Shown: piece by piece, positions 26,705 to 35,010 of the stretch
Position numbering within the stretch: the first letter of the stretch is position 1
Layout of the letters: the number at the start of each line of letters is the position of its first letter
From: Bacteroidota bacterium
GTDB lineage: Bacteria; Bacteroidota; Bacteroidia; Chitinophagales; Chitinophagaceae
Assembly (NCBI GenBank): GCA_013285915.1
Contig: JABDGS010000002.1
Coordinates: 21,169 to 85,168, forward strand
Reading direction: 5' to 3'
DNA: 64,000 bases
Notes under the pieces: model-generated
What the model was told of the DNA's origin: nothing
Database searches by the model: none
What the model saw: only the letters and a program-made list of their open reading frames with translations
Made by a program: the position numbers and the translations under genes

Positions 26705-27463
26705 ATGAACAACATAATACTTGTTACCGGGGCTACGTCGGGCTTTGGAAAGGCTATAGCTGAAAAATTCGCATCTCATGGGTGGAACTGCATTATTACC
26801 GGCAGAAGAAAAGAGAGGCTTGATGAGCTTTCCCAACAATTAACAGCCAAATACAATATAAAAATATTACCACTGCATTTTGATGTACAAGTAAAAGAAG
26901 ATGTTTTCAACCAAATACAAAGTATTCCCGAAGAATGGCAGGCAATTGATGTGCTTGTAAACAATGCCGGCCTTGCTGCAGGGCGCGACAGCTTTGAAGT
27001 AGGCTCAATTGACGACTGGGACCAGATGATAGACACAAATGTTAAAGGGCTGCTGTATATGTCAAAAGCAGTGCTGCCATTTTTTATAGCGAAGCGCAAA
27101 GGGCATATTATAAACCTTGGCTCAACTGCCGGTAAGGAGGTGTATACCAACGGCAACGTGTACTGTGCCACCAAGTTTGCGGTAGATGCTATAAGCAAGG
27201 CGCAGCGTATTGACCTGCTGCCGCATAAAATAAAAGTAACTGCTATACACCCCGGTGCCGCCGAAACAGAATTTTCGCTCGTACGTTTTAAAGGAGATGA
27301 AGCAAAAGCAAAAGCGGTATATGATGGCTTTGAGCCGTTGCATGATGCTGATATTGCTGATACTGTATACTATTGCGCTACGCTGCCCGAACATGTTTGT
27401 GTTAACGATCTTGTTATTACCTGTACCGCGCAGGCAAACTCATATTATACATTCAAGGGATAG
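26705..27463 (+). CDS. SDR family NAD(P)-dependent oxidoreductase (YdfG-like)
   Basis: The 252-aa classical short-chain dehydrogenase has TGATSGFGKAIAE (cofactor motif), NNAG (VLVNNAGLAAG), the catalytic Ser in GSTAGKEVY and the YxxxK pair in YCATKFAVDA. GRRKERL after the first beta-alpha unit suggests NADP preference. It resembles E. coli YdfG, a 3-hydroxy acid dehydrogenase. It stands alone, between the T9SS cargo gene and the convergent PAS sensor. Confidence 0.93.
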   Translation: MNNIILVTGATSGFGKAIAEKFASHGWNCIITGRRKERLDELSQQLTAKYNIKILPLHFDVQVKEDVFNQIQSIPEEWQAIDVLVNNAGLAAGRDSFEVGSIDDWDQMIDTNVKGLLYMSKAVLPFFIAKRKGHIINLGSTAGKEVYTNGNVYCATKFAVDAISKAQRIDLLPHKIKVTAIHPGAAETEFSLVRFKGDEAKAKAVYDGFEPLHDADIADTVYYCATLPEHVCVNDLVITCTAQANSYYTFKG

Positions 27464-27494
27464 GACATTACAGGCAGGTTTTTTTTCGGCCAGC

Positions 27495-29894
27495 TTAGAG
27501 CACCTTCATTTTTACTTCGTTGGCTTTAGCCGTTATATCTTTAATAATAGTGTCCAATTCGTCAGCGGAAGTTGAAAGGTGCTGCAAAAATTCTTTGTTT
27601 TCTTCAATATCCAAATCGTTATCCTTAATCAAATTTGCTATGCCCATCATACGCGCAAGCGGCGCCCTGACGATGTGAGATTGCAGCCATGCAATTTCCT
27701 TAAACATTTTATTTTGCTCCTCAATGGCATTGGTATATTTTTTTATTTCTGTTATATCACTTACTTCAACAAGCATCCCAAATATTTCATTTTCTGCATT
27801 TTTTATCGGGAACATCCTCACGCTAAAAAAGCCAATAGAGCTATCTGCCAGTAGGTAATTAACCTCATAGCTTATGTTCTTACCTTTTAATACATCTTCA
27901 GAATACCTGCGAAACTGCGGCAACCGCTCGGGAGGTATTAGATCAACAATACTTCCTCCTTCCTTAGGAAAATTGCTGAGCTGAACGTTTAAAAGTCTAA
28001 CCGCTACATAATTAAACGTAACTACATTAAGCTGGGTGTCAAGTAGTACATAAGCTGTGTCAGTAGTATCCATTATCGCCCTGAGATTGGCCTCTGACTT
28101 TTGGAGGTTCTCCTGTGCTTTAAGCCTTTCGGTAACATCTGTTGTTAAGGAAAGCCTTACTTTTCGGCCCTCAAAAACTATATCGTGTGCAATAATATGC
28201 ACATACATAATTGACCCATCCTTTTTCACTTGTTTTATGAACCCAACATCGTGCGAATCAGTGAAATCCTTATCAAATATAGCAGGCAATTGGTCCCTGT
28301 CTTCCGCAGGCCTCAGTATTGTGATATTCTTATATAAAAGTTCCTCTTTTGTATAACCGTAGAGTTTAGCCGCGGCTTCGTTAATTGAAATAATAGTAAA
28401 ATCGTCTTTTGCAATCATCCACAGCGCCTGTGGGTTGCTGTCAAAAAGCAGCTTATATTTCTGTTCCGATGATCTTAGCTCTTCTTCAGCCTTCCTGCGT
28501 TCTGTAATGTCAATCATTGTACCTATAATAGATGGCTCGCCGTTAGTTATAACCCTGCTGCCAAAAAATTCTACATAATTATGGCTGCCATCTTTCCTCA
28601 TGCCTTTTACATCATAATGTGCATTATCAGATACTCCGCGGTACCTGTTATATATTTTCTCACGCACTGTTGCCTGCTCTTCTTTGCTGATAATTATATC
28701 AATGGCGCTGCCCGGCGCGTCTATAATTTCTTCGGGCTTATAACCAAATATTTCAGCAAACCGCGGGTTAACATAAGTGAACTTTTCCTTTTGACTGATA
28801 TAAATACCAACCATCGATTTTTCGGCAAGCGTCCTGAATTTCAATTCGGCTTCCCTAAGGTCAGCTTCCATTCGTTTTCTACCGGTAATGTCACGCGCAA
28901 TTACCATATTTTTTTTCTCTGCAAACCTCTTCACATTAATTTCAACATCAAATACCTCCCCATCTTTGCGCACCAGCCGCCGTTCTCTTATTACTGGCTT
29001 GTCGGGGTCAAGGTAGCCATGTATAACCGGGTCAGTCTTCAGTTGCTCAGGGTCTACAAGCTGTTCTATATTTAATTTAAGTAATTCTTCTCTCGAATAA
29101 CCGGTCATTCCGCACATACTTTCATTCACCTCGGCAAAATTGCCTTTATCATCCACCAGGTATATAGCGTCTGATGCATTTTCAAGCAGCGACCGGTAAC
29201 GCTCTTCGCTTTCCTTATATATATTGCGGCTTTGTAAAATATCGTTAATCAGATCTTTAATATTTTTGATGATATAAAATGAAAGAAGAAGCAAGATTGT
29301 TAGTGAAAGCAGGATTAATAGAAAGAAATTTTTTGAGGACTGCTGGTAAATGCGTTGGCTGTTATTTGACACCTCACTGCCTACTTTCACCTGCAAATCC
29401 ATTAATTGAGTGATTTTTGTAACAAATGGCGGCACGATTGAAGGGGGTTGTTTTTTGATCAGCGTATCCAGGGCACCCATGTCTTTTTTTGATAATGCCG
29501 TTTCGAGACTTTCAATTGTGTTGTCAGCCTGCTTTTTCAGTATGTCTGTTTCGTCTACCAAAAGCTTTTCTTCGCCAGTCAGGTAACTTAGCTTATAGTT
29601 ATTCCAGTTAATATCAATGGCTGCTTTCGCATCCCTAACCCTTTTTCTTGCTTCGTCAAATATCACCAGCTTGTTTTTTGCATTTAGCGCCATTGGGAGC
29701 ACTTCGCCCAGGTATTCAAAACGTACGTTAGCCAATTGCCGCATACACAATACCCTGTCTGCATAAAGTGTGCGGGTATCATCATTCATTTTGCCCATGT
29801 CTTTAATACCATAAAGGCCCAGGCCAATTAAACTGGCGACTGCAGTAAATGTAAGTATGTACAACTTGGCGGAAGCAGTAACTTTAGTTATCAT
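27495..29894 (-). CDS. Membrane multi-PAS sensor with a DHp-like end but no catalytic ATPase domain
   Basis: The 799-aa protein has TM1 at about residues 10-30, a helical extracytoplasmic domain of the 4HB_MCP type, and TM2 at about 190-212. Four or five PAS domains follow, each with the PAS S-box pattern (YRSLLENASDAIYLVDDKGNFAEVN, KFRTLAEKSMVGIYISQKEKF, KYKLLFDSNPQALWMI, NLRAIMDTTDTAYVLLD). The C-terminus is a DHp-like helix pair with a candidate His in QSHIVRAPLARMMGIANLI. The protein then stops without the N, G1 and G2 boxes of a HATPase. It may be phosphorylated in trans or signal by dimer conformation. No partner kinase lies next to it. Confidence 0.85.
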   Translation of the reverse strand: MITKVTASAKLYILTFTAVASLIGLGLYGIKDMGKMNDDTRTLYADRVLCMRQLANVRFEYLGEVLPMALNAKNKLVIFDEARKRVRDAKAAIDINWNNYKLSYLTGEEKLLVDETDILKKQADNTIESLETALSKKDMGALDTLIKKQPPSIVPPFVTKITQLMDLQVKVGSEVSNNSQRIYQQSSKNFFLLILLSLTILLLLSFYIIKNIKDLINDILQSRNIYKESEERYRSLLENASDAIYLVDDKGNFAEVNESMCGMTGYSREELLKLNIEQLVDPEQLKTDPVIHGYLDPDKPVIRERRLVRKDGEVFDVEINVKRFAEKKNMVIARDITGRKRMEADLREAELKFRTLAEKSMVGIYISQKEKFTYVNPRFAEIFGYKPEEIIDAPGSAIDIIISKEEQATVREKIYNRYRGVSDNAHYDVKGMRKDGSHNYVEFFGSRVITNGEPSIIGTMIDITERRKAEEELRSSEQKYKLLFDSNPQALWMIAKDDFTIISINEAAAKLYGYTKEELLYKNITILRPAEDRDQLPAIFDKDFTDSHDVGFIKQVKKDGSIMYVHIIAHDIVFEGRKVRLSLTTDVTERLKAQENLQKSEANLRAIMDTTDTAYVLLDTQLNVVTFNYVAVRLLNVQLSNFPKEGGSIVDLIPPERLPQFRRYSEDVLKGKNISYEVNYLLADSSIGFFSVRMFPIKNAENEIFGMLVEVSDITEIKKYTNAIEEQNKMFKEIAWLQSHIVRAPLARMMGIANLIKDNDLDIEENKEFLQHLSTSADELDTIIKDITAKANEVKMKVL

Positions 29895-30164
29895 AGCATT
29901 TTCCTTCTGCGCTAAGTGTCATTAATAAACCATGTACTAATATAAGCGCACCATTGTATGGTGCAGGGCAAGCAGATGCATGGTTTGTGCCACAACCAAA
30001 TTACTAATAAATGGGGGTAATTCCGCTTAAATTTATCTTGTCGTTACAATAAAAAACCGGGTTTCATTTTTGCCCGGCATTTTTATCCAGCCCAGGCACG
30101 CTCTCTAAAATCGTCCGTGGGGTTAGTACTTATTTTAAAATTTTTTAAAAAATATCAAGAAAAA

Positions 30165-30196
30165 TTTGGGTAACTCAAAAGTTACATATAAGTTTG
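30165..30196 (+). promoter_or_regulatory. Bacteroidota promoter of the SRPBCC-ArsR operon
   Basis: A -33 TTTG (30165-30168) and a -7 TAAGTTTG (30189-30196) with 20 bp between fit the Bacteroidota sigma-ABfr consensus TTTG-N(about 20)-TAnnTTTG. The start codon is at 30219, leaving a short leader. Operator arms lie in the spacer and over the start site. Confidence 0.75.
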
Positions 30197-30213
30197 CGTA
30201 ACTTTAAAGTTAC
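30170..30213. promoter_or_regulatory. Double operator, two GTAACT-N4-AGTTAC palindromes
   Basis: Site 1 (30170-30185) is GTAACTCAAAAGTTAC, lying in the promoter spacer. Site 2 (30198-30213) is GTAACTTTAAAGTTAC, lying over the expected transcription start and ending 5 bp before the ATG. Their centres are 28 bp apart. The ArsR-family protein encoded second in the operon is the likely repressor. Confidence 0.75.
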
Positions 30214-30218
30214 ATATT

Positions 30219-30671
30219 ATGACAAAAAGTATCAATCATACCTTTTTCTTTACCCATCCGCCCAGGGTGGTTTGGGAATATTTAACCAACGCTGAACTTA
30301 TGGCGCAATGGCTTATGCCCAACGATTTTTTACCGTTGGTGGGCTACGATTTTCAATTTAAGGTAAACCCCGTTCCGGCGCTTGAATTTGACGGCATCGT
30401 ATATTGTAAGGTGCTGGAGGTTAAGCCGTTTACAAAACTGTCTTATTCATGGAAATGTGGCCCTGGCAACATGCAGATTACCGTTGATTCGCTAGTGGAG
30501 TGGACGTTGCAGGAAAAAGAAAATGGTACTGAGCTACGGTTAAACCATTCTGGCTTTAAAGAAGGTATACATGTGCCCTTGTATACTGCTATGCATGATG
30601 GTTGGGCTAAGAACATTGCAAAAATTAATAACCTTTTAAATACTGCAACACATGGCACAGCAAACGCTTGA
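30219..30671 (+). CDS. SRPBCC (AHSA1-like) domain protein
   Basis: The 150-aa protein has the AHSA1/START-like pattern: FFTHPPRVVWEYLTNAELMAQWLMPN at the N-terminus, then curved-sheet strands, and a C-terminal helix (MHDGWAKNIAKINNLL). These helix-grip proteins bind hydrophobic ligands. It is first in a three-gene operon; its 3' end overlaps arsR by 20 bp. A promoter with two palindromic operators lies directly upstream. Confidence 0.88.
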   Translation: MTKSINHTFFFTHPPRVVWEYLTNAELMAQWLMPNDFLPLVGYDFQFKVNPVPALEFDGIVYCKVLEVKPFTKLSYSWKCGPGNMQITVDSLVEWTLQEKENGTELRLNHSGFKEGIHVPLYTAMHDGWAKNIAKINNLLNTATHGTANA

Positions 30672-30975
30672 TGCATTCCAGGTAGTGGGCGATGCCAGCA
30701 GGCGCGAGATACTGCAGATGCTCTCAAAAGACAGCCTGACGATAAACAGCATAGCCGACAATTTTGATATGAGCAGGCCTGCTGTATCAAAGCACATAAA
30801 AATACTGTATAACGCAGGCTTTATTTCTATACAGGATGTTGGCCGGGAAAGGTATTGTACTTTGAAGGAGGACGGCTTTAATAAACTGCAGGAATGGATA
30901 AACTACTTTGATAAATTCTGGGCATCAAAACTGCAAAAACTTGAAACGATTTTGAACAATAAAACAAAAAACTAA
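30652..30975 (+). CDS. ArsR family winged-helix regulator
   Basis: This 107-aa protein has the ArsR winged helix: FQVVGDASRREILQMLSK, recognition helix SIADNFDMSRPAVSKHIKIL, and a wing with DVGRERYCTL. No ELCV(C/G)DL-type metal motif is present, so it belongs to the non-metal subgroup usually paired with AHSA1/SRPBCC proteins. It likely represses its own operon through the two upstream palindromes. It overlaps the preceding SRPBCC gene by 20 bp and is 6 bp from the next. Confidence 0.9.
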   Translation: MAQQTLDAFQVVGDASRREILQMLSKDSLTINSIADNFDMSRPAVSKHIKILYNAGFISIQDVGRERYCTLKEDGFNKLQEWINYFDKFWASKLQKLETILNNKTKN

Positions 30976-30981
30976 AACAAA

Positions 30982-31440
30982 ATGAAAAAGCAAGATTACA
31001 CTGCTGCCATAGCAGCAAACATTACAGCCGATGCGGCATTTAAGGGTATTACTTATGTTTCAGCCTGGTGGTCTGAAAATTTCGAGGGCAGCAGCGAAAA
31101 AGAAGGCGACGTTTTTACCATAGCTTTTAACGAAACAACATTTGTTGACTTTAAAGTTATTGAAGCAGTGGCCGGTAAAAAAATGGCATGGCTTGTAACA
31201 GACTGCAACCTGCCCTGGCTTGCAGACAAAAAAGAGTGGAACGGCACTAAAATGATTTTTGAAATTATACCTGGCCACAACGAAACACAAATAAACTTTA
31301 CACACATTGGTTTAGTGCCGGAAGTTGAGTGTTATGATGGCTGTGTAAAAGGCTGGGACCAGTATATAAAAGACAGTTTGTTTAAGCTGCTGACAGAGGG
31401 CAAAGGCCAGCCGCAAAAAAGGAAACTGGAAACTGCTTAA
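30982..31440 (+). CDS. SRPBCC (AHSA1-like) domain protein, second in operon
   Basis: This 152-aa SRPBCC protein (FKGITYVSAWWSENFEGSSEKEGDVFTI... TQINFTHIGLVPEVECYDGCVKGWDQYIKDSL) has the helix-grip arrangement. It has the WD-type C-terminal helix seen in homologues annotated as ATPase or START-like. It differs clearly from the first SRPBCC protein, so the operon encodes two diverged ligand-binding domains around one regulator. The IS982 element begins about 100 bp downstream. Confidence 0.85.
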   Translation: MKKQDYTAAIAANITADAAFKGITYVSAWWSENFEGSSEKEGDVFTIAFNETTFVDFKVIEAVAGKKMAWLVTDCNLPWLADKKEWNGTKMIFEIIPGHNETQINFTHIGLVPEVECYDGCVKGWDQYIKDSLFKLLTEGKGQPQKRKLETA

Positions 31441-31484
31441 TAACAGGTATAGTTATTTCTGCTGTGCAGCAGCGGTGCAAAGCA

Positions 31485-31496
31485 GGGGGCGCCCCC
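31485..31496. repeat. GC-rich 12-bp palindrome
   Basis: GGGGGCGCCCCC is a perfect palindrome, flanked on both sides by TTGCAAAGCA/GTGCAAAGCA near-repeats. It lies between the SRPBCC operon and the IS element. It could be the operon's 3' hairpin, although no T-run follows. Confidence 0.5.
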
Positions 31497-31543
31497 AATT
31501 GCAAAGCAAACTGTTGCATAGCAAAAAGCACAAACTTTAATTA

Positions 31544-32472
31544 ATTCAAGTTGCTAGTTAATTGGTGAGTTTATTAAGTGTAAAAGCCAAAATAAACATT
31601 GCCAGTTTAAGCAGGAACCCTTTAAAAGTTACTGCATGTATCTTTCGTAAGAACAATGCTTTAATTTCACTAAAGGATGTTTCAATTCCTTTTCTCATAT
31701 ATTCTTTTATAAACCTTATCCAGGGTTCATCTTTCCTTTTGGCATTACTTTTCCGCTGTATCATCAGCTCTATTAATTCAGTTTCTTTCATGTCATCTTC
31801 TACCTGGTAATCAGTATAGGCTGAGTCGCCATATATTTTACTTTCGGGCGCTACCGCCAGGGGTAATTTTTTGAGTGCCTGCACATCACTTTCACATCCC
31901 GGAACAAAACCAAATTCAACAGGGATGCCGGTTGCACTGACCAGGACCTGCACCTTTACACCGTAAAAGTACCTTCTCATACTACACTGCTTCCCCCGCC
32001 ACTGCTTCCCTTTCACTATCCTGCACCTGCTTATCCTTATATTGTCACATACTGCTACAGGGAAGGAATCTATCACATATTCCGATGCACCTGCAAGGCT
32101 TTTGAGTTCATGGCCTATCTGACAGAACATAGAAAAAATTATTTCCGACAATTTATGGAGCCTCCGGTTAAACCGGCTTTTATCAACCATGCCAGGAACA
32201 AGCCCTGTCATTTTCATAAAGCCTCGCCCATTGTCTATATGGCCACCAAAATAAAGCGCTGATACTAATGCCGTCGTTATTACTTCACTGTCACTTATCT
32301 TTCTGCGCCTATCTTCTTTATGGCCTACTGCCTTTAAAATATCATCTACAATACAGTAAATCCCTATAATTTTATCCTCTGTGAGCATTGATAATTGAGT
32401 TTTGTGTGTGGTAACTCAAAATTATCTTTTATTAATGCTCTCTTTTTATCTATTCTAACTAGCAACTTGGGT
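31544..32472 (-). mobile_element. IS982-family insertion sequence, apparently intact
   Basis: The 929-bp element has terminal inverted repeats: left ATTCAAGTTGCTAGTTA (31544-31560) and right, read inward, ACCCAAGTTGCTAGTTA (15 of 17 identical). TAATTA at 31538-31543 and 32473-32478 is a candidate 6-bp target duplication. The A/T-rich target makes its exact limits uncertain by a few bases. The single transposase gene is complete and its stop codon lies inside the left terminal repeat. No second copy is seen in the window. Confidence 0.85.
31558..32388 (-). CDS. IS982 family DDE transposase
   Basis: The 276-aa protein has the DDE residues of the IS982 family: Asp in YVIDSFPVAVCDN, Asp in IYGDSAYTDYQ and Glu in GIETSFSEIKALF. 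No frameshift or internal stop is present, so the element is probably active or recently arrived. It is carried wholly inside the terminal repeats. Confidence 0.92.
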   Translation of the reverse strand: MLTEDKIIGIYCIVDDILKAVGHKEDRRRKISDSEVITTALVSALYFGGHIDNGRGFMKMTGLVPGMVDKSRFNRRLHKLSEIIFSMFCQIGHELKSLAGASEYVIDSFPVAVCDNIRISRCRIVKGKQWRGKQCSMRRYFYGVKVQVLVSATGIPVEFGFVPGCESDVQALKKLPLAVAPESKIYGDSAYTDYQVEDDMKETELIELMIQRKSNAKRKDEPWIRFIKEYMRKGIETSFSEIKALFLRKIHAVTFKGFLLKLAMFILAFTLNKLTN

Positions 32473-32561
32473 TAATTAATTGTTACAGTTTATGCTGTAA
32501 AACCATCCAGGCAAAAATTACTTAGGTATATTCTTGGTAATTTAGCAGCTTAATGTGAGCG

Positions 32562-33371
32562 ATGGTTGAGATATTCGAAAACATAAGGAAAATATACCAG
32601 TTTAGCCAACCGTGTGAAGAGTTAAAGGATTTTGTTGAGTTCTTTTCTGAATCTTCCCGCGTTACTACACAACAATATTTTGGCAACAAAGGGTTCTCAG
32701 TAAAAATGTTCCCCAGCTTTACGCCAACCTTCTGGATCAATCTTGGCCCTGCATACCACCTTTTAATTGGTAATACGCAGCGTTTTATAAAAGCCGGCGA
32801 AGATATTGCGGTGGTCAGGGACATTGTCACTGAAAGGATCAATCATCCGGCAGATCATATCTTTACAGTTAAATTTTTTCCCGGTGGGCTGAAAGCAGTC
32901 TTCAATATTAACCAGCCTCAAATGGCTGGTGATGTAGTTGAGTTGCGAACAATACTGCCGTCGGCCTTGCTGATAAATATAAAACTGCAGGATAATTTTG
33001 AAGCACGCGTGAAATTGTTGCAGGATTATATGCTGCTGAAGTTAGGCCGCAAAAGAGGTGCTGATCATTATACCAATATCGTAATGCAATCAATCGCCTT
33101 TTATCAGCACGGTAACCTTCAATATAATGTAAATGAGGTGGCAGCCCGCTCATTCATCAGCTCTAAAAGCATCAACCGTTATTTTAACAGGGTTATAGGC
33201 ACGCACCCCAAAAACTATTTCTCTATTACCAGGGCAAGAACTGCATTAACAGCTTACGTTAACGATAGGTCTTCCTTCGACCCCTGTAGTTATGGGTACT
33301 ACGATACAAGCCACTTTTACAAGGATGTAATAAACTTTACAGGGCATAAACTGGTTGATCACAGCATATAA
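32562..33371 (+). CDS. AraC family regulator (DUF6597-type N-terminus)
   Basis: The 269-aa protein has an N-terminal domain of the DUF6597 kind (CEELKDFVEFFSESSRVTTQQYF..., VFWINLGPAYHLL) and a C-terminal AraC HTH (NVNEVAARSFISSKSINRYFNRVIGTHPKNYFSITRA). The second HTH is short and ends in SHFYKDVINFTGHKLVDHSI. Its promoter region abuts the right end of the IS982 element, so its transcription may now depend on the element. It is about 60 bp upstream of the secreted hydrolase gene, which it might regulate. Confidence 0.85.
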   Translation: MVEIFENIRKIYQFSQPCEELKDFVEFFSESSRVTTQQYFGNKGFSVKMFPSFTPTFWINLGPAYHLLIGNTQRFIKAGEDIAVVRDIVTERINHPADHIFTVKFFPGGLKAVFNINQPQMAGDVVELRTILPSALLINIKLQDNFEARVKLLQDYMLLKLGRKRGADHYTNIVMQSIAFYQHGNLQYNVNEVAARSFISSKSINRYFNRVIGTHPKNYFSITRARTALTAYVNDRSSFDPCSYGYYDTSHFYKDVINFTGHKLVDHSI

Positions 33372-33410
33372 ATGTCCGTTTTTTACAAAATGATTTTTTG
33401 CCGGCATGGT

Positions 33411-33418
33411 TATTTTTG
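33411..33418 (+). promoter_or_regulatory. TAnnTTTG -7 box upstream of S33-type hydrolase
   Basis: TATTTTTG fits TAnnTTTG and lies 15 bp before the chosen ATG at 33434. The only upstream TTTG (33397-33400) is too close for a standard -33 box. Confidence 0.45.
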
Positions 33419-33433
33419 CATGAAACAAGTGAA

Positions 33434-34873
33434 ATGAAATTAGTTTGGTTGCCTATTGTTATTATACTTATTACACCGGCGATTGTAAAAGCTCAAAGCA
33501 GTCCGGCGCAAATACGCGCAATTGAACCGTGTGCATGCCCCGTTGCCATTGACAGCAGTTTTAAAACTCAATGCGCTTATTTAATTGTACCTGAGAACAG
33601 GACGAAGAACAATGGCAAAACAATTAAGCTGCCTTTTATTGTTGTTAAAAGTAAAAACCCAAACAAAAAAAACGATCCGTTGCTTTTTACAACCGGTGGC
33701 CCTGGCGGCAGTTCGCTCAGGTGGGCGCGGGGCGCCGCGGGGCGCGCAATTATTAATGACAGGGACTGCATTGCATTCGAGCAGCGTGGTACATGGTTCG
33801 CGCAGCCAAGACTTGAAGGTGATGAACTGAGTGATGCAATAAAACAGGCATACCGGATGAACCTGAATAAAGACAGCATGATGGTGGAAGGCACCAAAAG
33901 GTATTATAAGGCATTGCTTGATAAAGGGATCGATCTGTCAGGTTATAATACGGATGAATCGGTTGCGGATATTGACGATCTGTTAGCCACATTGCATATT
34001 GATTCTGTTAATCTTACGGGTGGTTCATACAGCGGAGGACTAATGCTTGCAGTTTTGCAAAAAGATCCTTCGCGTGTAAGATCCCTGGTGCTGGATTCGC
34101 CACTGCCCACATTTGTACCCATTGATGAAGATGAGCCGGCCAACCTGAATGAAGCGCTGCATGTATTGTTTCAAAGAGTGGAACAAGACTCGACCGATAA
34201 AACCTTATACGCAAATCTTGAAGAGAGGTTTAAACAATATTTTTCCTCAATTGGTGGCAAGACTTTCAGCATACGGTATTTAGAAAAAGGAACCACAGAT
34301 ACACTAACCATCGAGTATACCCGAAATGATCTGCTGGATATAATTGACAACAGTTTTGGAAGAATGAAAGATTTACCGGCAATGATAACCAAAATGATTG
34401 CCGGCGACCATACCCAATTGATCAAGGAGCGATTAGATGGTATTTTTAGAGGTACTGATGGGCCATCAGGAATGCGCTTGTCAGTTTATTGCGCGGATCA
34501 AACTGCCTATCACCACGAGGCAGTATTAAATGAAGTAGCTAATGCATATCCTTATATGGCGGGCTACCACATAAATGATGTATACAAGGCTTTGTGCGAT
34601 TGCTGGCAGGTACCACCGATAAAGAAAGAAACCAAGCAACCGTTTTATTCAGATAAACCGATATTATTAGCCGACGGCGAAATGGATTACGCCTGCAGGC
34701 CCGGTTATATTGACAGAATCCATCATTACATGCCAAACAGCATACGGTTGCTGTATACCAATGGTGCACACATGGTAATGAGTGGTAACGACTGGGACAG
34801 TTTTGTACGGGAGTTTATCAATAACCCCTACGGCAAAATTGAAACAGGCCGAAAAGATGTAGTTGTTTATTGA
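33434..34873 (+). CDS. Secreted alpha/beta hydrolase with TAP-like C-terminus (S33 peptidase-like)
   Basis: I chose the Met at 33434 because it starts a clean signal peptide (MKLVWLPIVIILITPAIVKA); the frame opens at 33398. The 479-aa product has TTGGPGGSS (oxyanion), nucleophile elbow GGSYSGG, acid Asp in ADGEMDYACRP and base His in NGAHMVMSG. The last third is the TAP C-terminal domain of proline iminopeptidase-like proteins. Exported, it is a candidate periplasmic aminopeptidase or esterase. Confidence 0.9.
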   Translation: MKLVWLPIVIILITPAIVKAQSSPAQIRAIEPCACPVAIDSSFKTQCAYLIVPENRTKNNGKTIKLPFIVVKSKNPNKKNDPLLFTTGGPGGSSLRWARGAAGRAIINDRDCIAFEQRGTWFAQPRLEGDELSDAIKQAYRMNLNKDSMMVEGTKRYYKALLDKGIDLSGYNTDESVADIDDLLATLHIDSVNLTGGSYSGGLMLAVLQKDPSRVRSLVLDSPLPTFVPIDEDEPANLNEALHVLFQRVEQDSTDKTLYANLEERFKQYFSSIGGKTFSIRYLEKGTTDTLTIEYTRNDLLDIIDNSFGRMKDLPAMITKMIAGDHTQLIKERLDGIFRGTDGPSGMRLSVYCADQTAYHHEAVLNEVANAYPYMAGYHINDVYKALCDCWQVPPIKKETKQPFYSDKPILLADGEMDYACRPGYIDRIHHYMPNSIRLLYTNGAHMVMSGNDWDSFVREFINNPYGKIETGRKDVVVY

Positions 34874-34937
34874 TCTTCATAAACAAGATTCAACTATAGG
34901 TGAATATTATGTTGAAGAGGCGCAAGGGTTATAAAGT

Positions 34938-34976
34938 AAACTCTGTGAAACTCCTGTGCAAAACTCTGTGCCCTGC
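34938..34976 (+). repeat. CTCTGTG-type tandem repeat
   Basis: Three degenerate units of the (A)ACTCTGTG(AA/CA) kind lie in series after the hydrolase gene. Similar units are at about 17890-17945. This is an intergenic simple-repeat family. Confidence 0.5.
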
Positions 34977-35010
34977 GTTTAAAGGGTACTATTTGCTTCC
35001 TTCAGCGCAT

